Shown piece after piece: positions 1-8,018 of a stretch of 64,000 bases of DNA. Under the pieces are notes generated by a model. That model ran no database searches, had not been told where the DNA came from, and saw only the letters and a program-made list of their open reading frames with translations. Position 1 is the stretch's first letter; each line of letters opens with the position of its first letter. Position numbers and translations under genes: made by a program. The stretch comes from Pedobacter cryoconitis (GTDB lineage Bacteria > Bacteroidota > Bacteroidia > Sphingobacteriales > Sphingobacteriaceae): contig JAAAFW010000008.1 in assembly GCA_019352875.1 (NCBI GenBank), positions 1 through 64,000 on the forward strand. The letters are read 5' to 3'.

Positions 1-79
1 ATGGTGGAACTGGTAGACACGCAGGACTTAAAATCCTGTGACCTTAAAAGTCGTGCGGGTTCGATTCCCGCTCTGAGTA
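1..79 (+). tRNA. tRNA-Leu(UAA), 5' end cut off by window
   Basis: Class II tRNA lacking only its first seven or so bases, the 5' acceptor strand. The anticodon stem is CAGGA/TCCTG (22-26/34-38) with loop CTTAAAA and anticodon TAA at 29-31. A long variable arm follows, then the T stem GCGGG/CCCGC (55-59/67-71), the 3' acceptor strand TCTGAGT (72-78) and discriminator A79. CCA is not encoded. The long variable arm and anticodon identify leucine. Confidence 0.95.
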
Positions 80-86
80 CTTCAAT

Positions 87-125
87 AAAAGTGCTTTCTG
101 CTTTCAGAAAGCACTTTTATTTTTT
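87..125 (+). terminator. Intrinsic terminator after tRNA-Leu
   Basis: Perfect 14-bp inverted repeat at 87-100 and 105-118 with a 4-nt loop, followed by a T-rich run to about 125. It lies directly downstream of the tRNA and can serve as its rho-independent terminator. Confidence 0.85.
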
Positions 126-166
126 CAATCTACTCCCTATCAATTCTTCAAATCGTTATTCCGGTA

Positions 167-1273
167 TTATGCCAGCTTTTTCCGCAACCATTTACGAACC
201 GGCTCATCATACCATTTCAATGCGGCGTAAGCCAAAACGACCCCGCCTGTTAAAATAAGTAGCGCATAAGGCCAGGCCTGTGCAATCGTAACATCTTTAT
301 TGTTGCCGATCCAGGCAACGTAAAAATAAACCAGCGGATAATGAACTAAATAAAGCGGATAGGATATATCACCTAAAAATTTGCAGATCCTATGCTCATT
401 TTGAGTTTTCATCACTCCACTGGCGCCAAGGTAAACGATAAGCGGAAAAACGATAATAATGCAAATAGATTCATAGATTCCATTCATCCAAACATGCTCT
501 GCACCGCCAATACGCGGCATATAAAGTACGATAGCAACTAAAATGCTGCACCATAAAAAGGCGTTTTTAATTCGGATCGGCTTCGCTACACGGGAGAGCA
601 ACAGACCGGCAAAGAAAGGGTACATAGTACGGGTAAACCCAATCCGCACCTGCTCCACGTTGAGTGTCCAGCCACCACTAACGTCGCCATTTGTGATTGC
701 CAGATGTGCGAGTGCGACAGCGGCGATGCCTACTAAAATACTTAATGCCGTTGTCGAAAATTTCCTGATCCAGACAGCATAAAGAATATTGGCAATGTAT
801 TCAAAGAACAGTGACCATCCTACGCTATTAAGGGGGTGCATCTCTTCCCATCCACGTATATCCAGTGATAATGGTACCGGCAGGATAGTATAACCAATCA
901 GCATTACCAGCATCATCTTCCAAAGAGGTATCGTATGAATTAACGGCCATAGTGTAGAATCAGTAAAATAGAATCCGATAGCGCCGAGCGTCATTCCCAA
1001 AATCACCATTGGTTGAAGACGTTCAATACGCCGCTTGAAGAAATTGCCAACTGTCATTTTATGCCATCTGTCGTCATAGGCATAGCCGATTACAAAGCCC
1101 GACAATAAAAAGAAAAAGTCTACAGCCAAATAGCCGTGATTAACAAGAATATCTAAATGACCGGTAGCTAATGGTTCTGCAAGATGAAAGGTTACGACAA
1201 TAATCGCTGCGACACCACGCAGACCATCTAATATAGGATAATGTGGCTTGGATGCCAGTTCATTGTTGCTCAT
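167..1273 (-). CDS. Acyltransferase family 3 (OafA/YrhL-type) membrane protein
   Basis: A 368-aa integral membrane O-acyltransferase of the acyltransferase_3 family. These proteins typically move acetyl or other acyl groups onto surface glycans such as O-antigen, peptidoglycan or exopolysaccharide. The N-terminus has the family signature YPILDGLRGVAAIIVVTFH (residues about 12-30), with the conserved Arg and the His in the first membrane helix. About ten hydrophobic helices follow, and the basic C-terminus (RKWLRKKLA) is typical. Length matches the family. It is downstream of, and co-directional with, the MFS gene but separated by a hairpin, so it may be a separate unit. The acceptor is unknown. 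Confidence 0.85.
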   Translation of the reverse strand: MSNNELASKPHYPILDGLRGVAAIIVVTFHLAEPLATGHLDILVNHGYLAVDFFFLLSGFVIGYAYDDRWHKMTVGNFFKRRIERLQPMVILGMTLGAIGFYFTDSTLWPLIHTIPLWKMMLVMLIGYTILPVPLSLDIRGWEEMHPLNSVGWSLFFEYIANILYAVWIRKFSTTALSILVGIAAVALAHLAITNGDVSGGWTLNVEQVRIGFTRTMYPFFAGLLLSRVAKPIRIKNAFLWCSILVAIVLYMPRIGGAEHVWMNGIYESICIIIVFPLIVYLGASGVMKTQNEHRICKFLGDISYPLYLVHYPLVYFYVAWIGNNKDVTIAQAWPYALLILTGGVVLAYAALKWYDEPVRKWLRKKLA

Positions 1274-1306
1274 TAATAAAATTGGATATACAGGCTCTGA
1301 ATTAAA

Positions 1307-1338
1307 ACTAACGCAAATTATAAAAAAAATGCGTTAGT
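1307..1338 (-). terminator. Inverted repeat, possible terminator of the MFS gene
   Basis: ACTAACGCA (1307-1315) and TGCGTTAGT (1330-1338) form a 9-bp stem around an A/T-only loop, between the MFS stop and the acyltransferase start. Read on the minus strand it is followed by TTTTAATT, a weak U-tract. Confidence 0.45.
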
Positions 1339-1365
1339 CAAATTACTGTTGAGCTTGCTGTTATC

Positions 1366-2601
1366 TCAAAGATGCAGTACAGAACTTACCTTTGAATCAC
1401 CCTCGGGTGCTGCCACCCTGACCCATAAAGCTATCAGCAGTCCTGCAAGAACCATCGAGATACCAGCTGCCACGAATACACCCATGATCCCCGTAAAGCT
1501 GAATAAAAGACCGCCAGCTGCAGCACCCGCAGCAATAGCGCCCTGCACTGATGCCACAACCATACCACCGGCACTTTCCGCCTGATCAGGCACCGCGCGT
1601 GCCACCCAGGCCGACCATGCAACTGGTACACCGCCGAAAGCCATTCCCCAGATTGCTATTAATAAAGCATGTCCGGCAAAAGAGGCAGGAATAAGCACTA
1701 AGATCAATGCGACCACACCGACCAGAACGGGCATAAGAATCAATGTCCCACGCAGACTCCGCTCGAGGAGTCGTCCCGCCAGTAATGTCCCGGCAAAGTT
1801 TGCCACACCGAATCCAAGCAAAATCAATGCAAGCCCGTCAGCCCCTATTCCCACTGTGCTTTCCAGAAATGGACGGATATAGGTGAAAAGTGCGTAATGG
1901 CCCATATGTGCCAGCACGCAACCCAGCATCCCTGCTGCGATTCCGGGTCGTAAAAGCACTTGAAGCACAGTTATCGTCTTTGCTGTTCGCTGCGGCATTA
2001 GACTTGGCAATGTCAACCATTGGAAAGCCAGTGTCACCACACCAATCCCTGCCGATGCGTAGAAGGCGCTGCGCCAGCCGAACATACCACCCAGATAGCT
2101 GCCCAGAGGGACTGAGACTACAGTCCCCACAGCTATACCACTAAAAATTATCGATAAAGCACGCGGTACCAGCGCCGCAGGTACTAAACGCATAGCTACA
2201 GCCGCTGTCATGGCCCAGAATCCTCCAAGTGCGACACCTAATAAGGTCCGCATAACCAAAAGCACCACAATACTGGAGGAAAAGGCTACCAGTAAGTTGG
2301 AAACAATCATTAAAGCTGAAAAACCCAGTAATACCACCCGCCGGTCAATCGAGCGCGTTAAACCGGGCAATAGTAACCCGGAGAACAAGGCGGCAATTGC
2401 CGTGACTGTTACAGCCTGGCCAGCCACCGCTTCTGATACTCTCAGCTCAGCCGCCATCGGCGTCAGCAAGCTGGCAGGAAGATATTCCGCTGTCAATAAT
2501 CCGAAAACACCCATTGTCAGCGAGAACACTGCTGTCCAGGCTGGCGAAGTTGGCGCTGCAGCACAAGTTGAACTACTATCACATAAATTTACATTTTCCA
2601 T
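1366..2601 (-). CDS. MFS transporter, DHA1-like drug/arabinose-type exporter
   Basis: A major facilitator of about 411 aa with 12 predicted helices, resembling the AraJ/NepI/YdhP-type DHA1 exporters. Helices 1-2 (VFSLTMGVFGLLTAEYLPASLLTPMAAEL) carry the usual signature in which a Glu sits in helix 1 next to Tyr-Leu-Pro. The loop SIDRRVVLLGF corresponds to the MFS loop 2-3 motif. I chose ATG 2601 over the 33-nt upstream start because the extra residues are atypical and the protein aligns from MENVNLC. It follows the AraC gene by about 100 nt on the same strand, so the regulator is the natural candidate controller. The substrate cannot be read from sequence. Confidence 0.85.
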   Translation of the reverse strand: MENVNLCDSSSTCAAAPTSPAWTAVFSLTMGVFGLLTAEYLPASLLTPMAAELRVSEAVAGQAVTVTAIAALFSGLLLPGLTRSIDRRVVLLGFSALMIVSNLLVAFSSSIVVLLVMRTLLGVALGGFWAMTAAVAMRLVPAALVPRALSIIFSGIAVGTVVSVPLGSYLGGMFGWRSAFYASAGIGVVTLAFQWLTLPSLMPQRTAKTITVLQVLLRPGIAAGMLGCVLAHMGHYALFTYIRPFLESTVGIGADGLALILLGFGVANFAGTLLAGRLLERSLRGTLILMPVLVGVVALILVLIPASFAGHALLIAIWGMAFGGVPVAWSAWVARAVPDQAESAGGMVVASVQGAIAAGAAAGGLLFSFTGIMGVFVAAGISMVLAGLLIALWVRVAAPEGDSKVSSVLHL

Positions 2602-2702
2602 AAAACAAACTAATTTGTATGGAACAAAGCTCACTCTTAAGCCTTAAATAAAATTATGCCAATCAAACAAATAATTATGAAATGGAGATCCTAAAGAAAG
2701 TA

Positions 2703-3611
2703 TCAGATACTGACCGGTCCAAATTCTTTCCTGAGTTGCAGAGGAGTTGTACCGGTTTGCTTCCTGAAGAAGATAATAAAGTTTGATGGATGTTCAAACC
2801 CTAAACTATACGCTATTTCAGAGATATCCCAGTTACTGAACTGCAACAATGCTTTTGCTTCATTTACTATTCTTCCCGCAATCCATTCAGTAGTAGTTTT
2901 ACCTGTGCTTTCTTTTAAAGCCCTGTTTAAGGTGTTCGTATGTATATTGAGCTGCAAGGCAAATTCATTGGCTGTTTTCAGCTTTAAAGTTTGACTTGGG
3001 GCATCAATCGGAAACTGCAGTTCTAATAGCTCAAGAAATAAAGTACTAATACGCTCTGAGGCATTGAATGGCTGATAAAAGGTATTAGGAGGCTGGATTT
3101 TCATCGCCTCGTGCATAACAATCTGAACATAGCTTCTCAATAATTCATATTTATGAGCGTAACCAGATCGAATTTCGAGAAACATATTTTCAAAAACCCC
3201 TTTCAACAGTTCAACACTTTCTTTCCCAGGAAAAAACAAATGGTCTCCCCCGGCTTTGAACAAGGAAAATTGTGACAGACTTTCACTTTTGAGATTTTGA
3301 CTAATGAAATCCTCGGTAAAAAGGCAAAAATAGCCAGCCTGGTCTTTCGAAGTCGGTTCCCATGAATAAGGAATTAACGGATTGAAAAAAGTAATAGATG
3401 GTTTATCAATCTTAATGGCTTTGTCAGCATAGCTTAAAATACCTGTTCCTTCTGTAATCATTGAGATTTTATAGAAATCCCGGCGGTTGGGTGGCAATGA
3501 TGTACTATCACAAGAAAATTCTCCTCTATTATACACATTGAATTGTCCGGTTCTGGGGTATTCCCGCCCATGCCGGGTATGAAACTCTGCTATACTTTCT
3601 TTCTTGTTCAT
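2703..3611 (-). CDS. AraC family transcriptional regulator
   Basis: A 302-aa regulator with an N-terminal cupin-like sensor region (about residues 30-170) and a C-terminal AraC/XylS DNA-binding domain with two helix-turn-helix units (about 205-298). The second HTH carries the family signature ISEIAYSLGFEHPSNFIIFFRKQTGTTPLQLRK, near-canonical. It lies between a siderophore-interacting-type flavoprotein gene (32 nt upstream) and an MFS exporter, all on the minus strand. It probably controls these two genes in response to a small molecule; the ligand is unknown. Confidence 0.9.
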   Translation of the reverse strand: MNKKESIAEFHTRHGREYPRTGQFNVYNRGEFSCDSTSLPPNRRDFYKISMITEGTGILSYADKAIKIDKPSITFFNPLIPYSWEPTSKDQAGYFCLFTEDFISQNLKSESLSQFSLFKAGGDHLFFPGKESVELLKGVFENMFLEIRSGYAHKYELLRSYVQIVMHEAMKIQPPNTFYQPFNASERISTLFLELLELQFPIDAPSQTLKLKTANEFALQLNIHTNTLNRALKESTGKTTTEWIAGRIVNEAKALLQFSNWDISEIAYSLGFEHPSNFIIFFRKQTGTTPLQLRKEFGPVSI

Positions 3612-3643
3612 TCCACAAAATTATGAAATTAAAACAACAACCA

Positions 3644-4345
3644 TCATGACCAGAAACCATTCGCAAGAATCTTTGCCGTAACGTTAGAATCATTTTTGAA
3701 CATCTTTCTAAGTTCTTTTACCATTGGAATATAGCCTGCCAGGTAGATAACACTAAATTCAGACAGGTTTCGTGTTTTAGTACACCACTGCTTTAAAGTA
3801 GAAAGACTATTTCCCTGAGATTGTTTAATGAACTCAAATTCAGGATAAGCAGATATGATTGATTCAGGGATTTTATATTCTTCACTTAAAAACATGATTA
3901 CATCTAAAGGATTTTTCTCCCGGTCTGTTAATAATTTAAGTGCCATGAAATGTCCCAATGCACTACCATCACCAAGACAGAGCACCTTCCCTGCTGTTGG
4001 CGGCAGAGGCGCAGCATGAGCAGGGCCAAACAGGAAGACCTCGCCCGTATTCAGGTTTTCCACCCAGGCACTTCCTGCCCCCTTGTGTCCGGTTTCAATT
4101 AATATCGTACAAGTCTTACGTTCGACGTTCCAGATGGCAGGACTATAATCCCTGTATTCGAATTCAGCAACTTTTATCTTAAGCCGGGGAATCGTTTTCC
4201 ATTTACCCAGGTCGGTTTCGGGTAAGTGCAGGTCTATTTCATACATAGAAGCAGGCTCCCATTTCCTAACCGCGAGCACGTAGCCTTCCTGGGCCAAAGT
4301 TTTGTCAAAAAAATCAAAAACTGCTTTCTTTATGATGTTTGCCAT
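3644..4345 (-). CDS. Siderophore-interacting-protein (SIP) type flavin reductase
   Basis: A 233-aa protein resembling the FAD_binding_9/SIP family, cytosolic flavoproteins that reduce ferric siderophores or other acceptors with NAD(P)H. Visible features are the YRDYSPA segment (about residues 64-70), matching the R-x-Y-(T/S) FAD-binding motif; the GHKGAGSAWVENLNTGE stretch that aligns with the G...S.W....PGD region; the central LCLGDGSALGH nucleotide-binding loop; and the C-terminal ANGFWS, which resembles the family's terminal GYW motif. It is the first gene of a minus-strand set with the AraC regulator and MFS exporter. An iron or redox role is inferred from family only. A palindrome lies just upstream at 4390-4417. 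Confidence 0.7.
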   Translation of the reverse strand: MANIIKKAVFDFFDKTLAQEGYVLAVRKWEPASMYEIDLHLPETDLGKWKTIPRLKIKVAEFEYRDYSPAIWNVERKTCTILIETGHKGAGSAWVENLNTGEVFLFGPAHAAPLPPTAGKVLCLGDGSALGHFMALKLLTDREKNPLDVIMFLSEEYKIPESIISAYPEFEFIKQSQGNSLSTLKQWCTKTRNLSEFSVIYLAGYIPMVKELRKMFKNDSNVTAKILANGFWS

Positions 4346-4654
4346 AATCTAAAATGTGAATGAGTCATTTGGTTCCCGCTGCAAATATTATCCTGACCGA
4401 CTGTATCAGGTCAGGATTAAGCTTTAGGAAAGCTTTGACAAAGGACTGGAACGAGCCCCTGTTAAACAATGACAGAATGCGGGTAGTTATTGGACTATCT
4501 GCGGTAAATCTGACAAAGCTTTAATGGCGAAATGCCAACTACCGTTAGACTCCCCGGGAAGATATATTAATTAAATCCGGGGATACCGCAATAAATCATT
4601 CTTCCAGGAGTTCTATAATCGATTTTTTTATTCATAACTTAAATAAAAATTGCC
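4346..4654. promoter_or_regulatory. Divergent intergenic region with three inverted repeats
   Basis: This 309-nt spacer separates the minus-strand SIP/AraC/MFS set from the plus-strand membrane genes. It holds ATCCTGACC/GGTCAGGAT (4390-4398/4409-4417), AAGCTTT/AAAGCTT (4419-4425/4429-4435) and TCCCCGG/CCGGGGA (4551-4557/4577-4583). The first two lie within 90 nt of the SIP start and are operator candidates. No open reading frame of note and no clean TAnnTTTG box was seen. Confidence 0.45.
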
Positions 4655-4987
4655 ATGATGCAGCAAGCCAGTATAATCGCCAAACAAATTCATCCAGCGT
4701 CGTTGATTAAAAGGATGCTAGTCGGTTCAATCATCGCACTGGTTCTAATCGTAGCGTTTTTGTTAAGTGCCAGAGCTCCTAATCCAGAATGGGGAAAATT
4801 ATGGGTATTAAAACCGCTGATTATCGTTCCTCTGGCTGGTGCAATAGGCGGCTTCTTTTTCTACCTGATTAATCGCTATCAGGGCGGCTGGAAAAAAGTA
4901 CTGGCATTGCTTTGCAGCGTAATCATCTACATCATCCTGCTCTGGCTTGGCACAGTTCTCGGACTGAACGGAACCTGGTGGAATTAA
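4655..4987 (+). CDS. Small three-helix membrane protein, function unknown
   Basis: A 110-aa protein with three hydrophobic segments (about residues 21-43, 53-72 and 84-103) and short charged loops. Similar small proteins in Bacteroidota are often labelled KefB-like, but the sequence is far too short for that transporter and shows no antiporter motif, so I assign no function. It lies 26 nt upstream of a larger multi-helix DUF4153-like protein on the same strand and is probably co-transcribed with it. Confidence 0.75.
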   Translation: MMQQASIIAKQIHPASLIKRMLVGSIIALVLIVAFLLSARAPNPEWGKLWVLKPLIIVPLAGAIGGFFFYLINRYQGGWKKVLALLCSVIIYIILLWLGTVLGLNGTWWN

Positions 4988-5013
4988 ATTCTGATTAAAA
5001 TTTACGACATAAG

Positions 5014-6258
5014 ATGAAAGAAGACATACTCATCCATCTGAACGATTCCAGGCAACTCGAAAAGATGTACCGGGCTAACAAAAGTAATTTCAAACGTGAA
5101 TTTAGCGAGCTTTATCCGGAGCTCAAAGGCAATGTACTTGCCGATTTCTGGAATGAAAGGCTGAATTACGAAAATGAAGAAATCAACTGGGGAACTGGCC
5201 GGGAATTAGGAATAGTCATTATTGCTTCTCTTTTTGCAGGTCTGATTGCAAGGCTACCCGATTTACTCCCTGTTACCGACGACTTTTTCTATCCCCGTAA
5301 TACCGGATTTGTTGTTTTCCCATTATTAACGGCTTACTTCGCCTGGAAAAACAAACTATCAACCGGAAAAATAGCCTTTATAGCCTTAGCTATCATTTCA
5401 GGTGTACTCCTTATCAATCTCCTGCCAGATGTTAAGAAAAGTGATACACTAATTCTGGCATGCATTCATTTACCATTATTTCTATGGTCTGTGTTAGGTT
5501 TCGCTTTCGTTGGTGGGCGACAAAATAATGAGGAAAGACGGTTAGGTTTTCTAAAATACAATGGAGATCTGATTGTTATGACAACCCTCATTCTAATTTC
5601 CGGCGCAATTCTAACCGGAATAACTATAGGACTTTTCTCACTGATCGGCTTTAATATTAAAGAATATTATTTCAAAAACGTAGTTGTATTCGGCCTTGCC
5701 GCGGCACCAATTATCGGTACTTACCTAACCCAAACCAATCCGCAGCTAGTCGGTAAAGTTTCTCCGGTCATTGCAAAACTGTTCAGTCCTCTGGTCGTGG
5801 TTATGCTTTCCGCTTACCTAATAGCTATCCTTTATTCAGGAAAAGATCCTTATAAAGACAGGGATTTCCTGTTGATTTTTAACGCCTTGTTAATTGGCGT
5901 TCTCGCTATAATTTTCTTTTCGATAGCTGAAACGTCCAAATCTGGTAATAGCCGTGTCCAAACAGGAATTCTTTTTATATTATCGGTTCTAACCATCCTG
6001 GTTAACGGTATTGCCCTGTCAGCTATACTATTTCGGATATCGGAATTTGGGATTACCCCAAACAGAATAGCAGTTCTCGGTGGAAATGTTCTGATTCTGA
6101 TCAATCTGCTTTTAGTAACATTACAGCTTTTCCGTGTACTGGCAAAAAAATCGGACATTGCCAGCGTCGGAAAATCCATATCCTTTTACCTGCCCGTTTA
6201 CTTCATCTGGACAATCATTGTGACCTTCCTCTTCCCTTTTATTTTCGGATTTAAATAG
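5014..6258 (+). CDS. DUF4153-like multi-pass membrane protein
   Basis: A 414-aa protein with a soluble, charged N-terminal segment of about 60 residues (LEKMYRANKSNFKREFSELYPELKG) followed by about twelve hydrophobic segments. The N-terminal region, helix spacing and length agree with the DUF4153 family, whose role is not established. It follows the 110-aa membrane protein by 26 nt and ends at a hairpin shared with the convergent gene. Confidence 0.7.
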   Translation: MKEDILIHLNDSRQLEKMYRANKSNFKREFSELYPELKGNVLADFWNERLNYENEEINWGTGRELGIVIIASLFAGLIARLPDLLPVTDDFFYPRNTGFVVFPLLTAYFAWKNKLSTGKIAFIALAIISGVLLINLLPDVKKSDTLILACIHLPLFLWSVLGFAFVGGRQNNEERRLGFLKYNGDLIVMTTLILISGAILTGITIGLFSLIGFNIKEYYFKNVVVFGLAAAPIIGTYLTQTNPQLVGKVSPVIAKLFSPLVVVMLSAYLIAILYSGKDPYKDRDFLLIFNALLIGVLAIIFFSIAETSKSGNSRVQTGILFILSVLTILVNGIALSAILFRISEFGITPNRIAVLGGNVLILINLLLVTLQLFRVLAKKSDIASVGKSISFYLPVYFIWTIIVTFLFPFIFGFK

Positions 6259-6295
6259 CAGCCGGCGCCACCCGGAACAGGTGGACGCCAGCTGC
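6258..6295. terminator. Hairpin between convergent genes
   Basis: About 15-bp GC-rich imperfect stem (6258-6272 with 6280-6295; one bulge plus a wobble) at the junction of two genes that meet tail to tail. There is no U-tract on either side, so it may be a 3'-stabilising or weak bidirectional terminator. Confidence 0.5.
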
Positions 6296-6310
6296 AAGAA
6301 ATATCGATTA

Positions 6311-7165
6311 TTACACCGGTCTGGCCAGTCCGTATTTAATCCAGAAATCGGCTGATTTGGAATTCTCTGCATTTCCTTCGCTATTTCTTTCGCGGCCCAT
6401 TCCTCCAGCGCCGTGCATACCCCCCATTCCGCTGCCTCCATGTCCACCTCCACCACGCATACCGCCGTCCTTACCTCTGCCAATGCTATTTTCCGAACCC
6501 TGCCCGCCTTCACGATGTCGCTCAGTGTTACCTGCGTTATTGATTTTAATCTGGTAGGCAATACCTTTGGCTTCCTTTCCGGTGAGGCTTAGTTGAGCCA
6601 GGGGAATAGCCAGCTCACAGATGTACTCCCTCCGCTCATTGAAAGCCGCAGCCACCTGTATTCCGGCATCATTTGGAATTATTAAAGTTCCATCTGGAAT
6701 CTGTTTAAACCCAGAAACTGAAATAACTTTCACACCTGAATCACGTACGTGCGAACCACTTGCCGGCAAATGCTGAGAAACACTATCTCTAGATTCTCCA
6801 TGCGGGGCCGGTGGCTGGCTTACACCCAGAAAATTAATTTTAATACCGTCTTTCTTTTTTCCACTGGTATTAATGTTTAAGGTCAATCCACCCCGGATTA
6901 CTTTTCCGGTGGTAACTTCGTCCAGAGATTCTACAACCAGGTAGAGGTTTTTGTCGTCATTTCCGAGTGCGAAAGCGAGTTTGGTATCGGAATTAAAATT
7001 ATTCAGAGGCTCATGCCATTCCCTGGAATTTCCGTCGACAATAACCGGCTGATTCATCCATACATTATAATCAAGATCCGGATCTGTTTTCTGAGCGTAC
7101 AATCTGTCAGCAGAACACAATGTGATTCCGGCGTAAACCAAAAGAGATAATATTTTTGTGTTCAT
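6311..7165 (-). CDS. Secreted CBM9/DOMON-like protein with Gly/Met-rich tail
   Basis: A 284-aa protein with a signal peptide (about 1-24, ending YAQ). Residues about 35-120 resemble the CBM9-like/DOMON fold found in Bacteroidota secreted proteins: VIVDGNSREWHEPLNNF, then FALGNDDKNLYLVVESLDE. Residues about 230-265 are a low-complexity Gly/Met/His run in which GG, GM and GH alternate, suggesting a flexible, possibly metal-binding tail. It is convergent with the DUF4153 gene and divergent from the ECF sigma gene. Ligand unknown. Confidence 0.65.
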   Translation of the reverse strand: MNTKILSLLVYAGITLCSADRLYAQKTDPDLDYNVWMNQPVIVDGNSREWHEPLNNFNSDTKLAFALGNDDKNLYLVVESLDEVTTGKVIRGGLTLNINTSGKKKDGIKINFLGVSQPPAPHGESRDSVSQHLPASGSHVRDSGVKVISVSGFKQIPDGTLIIPNDAGIQVAAAFNERREYICELAIPLAQLSLTGKEAKGIAYQIKINNAGNTERHREGGQGSENSIGRGKDGGMRGGGGHGGSGMGGMHGAGGMGRERNSEGNAENSKSADFWIKYGLARPV

Positions 7166-7276
7166 TTTTATGAAGCAGGTAAAATATTCTGCTTCACAAA
7201 ACTATTTAATTACTAACCCGCTGCCGATTAATTAACATATTTTAACCATGCAAGATATTGCTGATACGTTCAGCTG

Positions 7277-7306
7277 TTTGAACATATCATAAAAATTGTA
7301 TTTTAG
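7277..7306 (+). promoter_or_regulatory. Bacteroidota-type promoter of the ECF sigma gene
   Basis: TTTG at 7277-7280 and TATTTTAG at 7299-7306 are 18 nt apart, close to the phylum consensus TTTG-N19-TAnnTTTG (one mismatch in the -7 box). The predicted transcription start is near 7313. Confidence 0.55.
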
Positions 7307-7322
7307 CCGGAAACAGCACACC

Positions 7323-7937
7323 TTGCAAAACTTAGATCCTAATTCCGGAGAAACAGAAAAACTTCACTGGCATTCCTTCAAAACAGGCAATGCGGCTTCG
7401 TTCGAACATCTTTATCAGAAATATTCGGCCGGACTTTATAACTATGGTGCTAAGTTCAGCGGAGATAAAGATTTGATTAAAGAGTGTATTCAGGAGTTGT
7501 TCGTACAAATCTGGATAAAACGGAGTTCAATTGGGAATCCCGAACATATCAAGAACTACCTGTATAAATCTTTCAGAAATCTGATTCTTAAAAAAACAGC
7601 TCAATTGCAAAAGAATCAGGATTTTGACGACATTGAAAACTACGATTTCAATGTTAGTTTAAATATTGAAGACGCATTAATTGATGGAGAAAGACGTGAA
7701 AAAATAAGCGTGCAGCTACAGGAAGCAATTTCCAGACTTACAGCAAGACAAAAAGAGGCTATATTTCTTAGATTTTATGAACAGCTCTCCTATGAAGAGA
7801 TCGCCGAAGTTATGGGAATTACGGTTAAGGCCAGTTATAAAATAATGGCCAGGTCACTCAGTTTTTTACGGAACAATCTTTCTAAAGAAGATCTGCTGAT
7901 ACTTTACATGGCATTTTATATGAAATTATTAAACTGA
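7323..7937 (+). CDS. ECF (sigma-70 family) RNA polymerase sigma factor
   Basis: An extracytoplasmic-function sigma factor of about 204 aa. Region 2 is visible as FEHLYQKYSAGLYNYGAKFSGDKDLIKECIQELFVQIW, and region 4 as LTARQKEAIFLRFYEQLSYEEIAEVMGITVKAS, the HTH that reads the -35 element. The open frame extends upstream to a TTG at 7296, but that codon lies inside the promoter -7 region, so I use the in-frame TTG at 7323, which gives MQNLDPNSG. It heads the sigma, FecR, STN-barrel order typical of surface-signalling systems. Confidence 0.85.
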   Translation: MQNLDPNSGETEKLHWHSFKTGNAASFEHLYQKYSAGLYNYGAKFSGDKDLIKECIQELFVQIWIKRSSIGNPEHIKNYLYKSFRNLILKKTAQLQKNQDFDDIENYDFNVSLNIEDALIDGERREKISVQLQEAISRLTARQKEAIFLRFYEQLSYEEIAEVMGITVKASYKIMARSLSFLRNNLSKEDLLILYMAFYMKLLN

Positions 7938-8018
7938 TAATCAGATAGATAAAAAAATAAGTGTATTACAGTGGGGTGAAATAGTTTTTAGTCGGCTAAT
8001 AGGATCAAAATAAGGAAG

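Noticed and set aside
1..258. 85-aa open frame at the left edge
   Set aside because: It reads through tRNA-Leu and its terminator and lacks any protein feature.
4655..4987. KefB potassium transporter
   Set aside because: At 110 aa with three helices it is far too short and has no antiporter or TrkA-N motif.
6357..6557. Proline-rich 66-aa plus-strand frame
   Set aside because: It is the antisense shadow of the Gly-rich tail of the CBM9-like protein.
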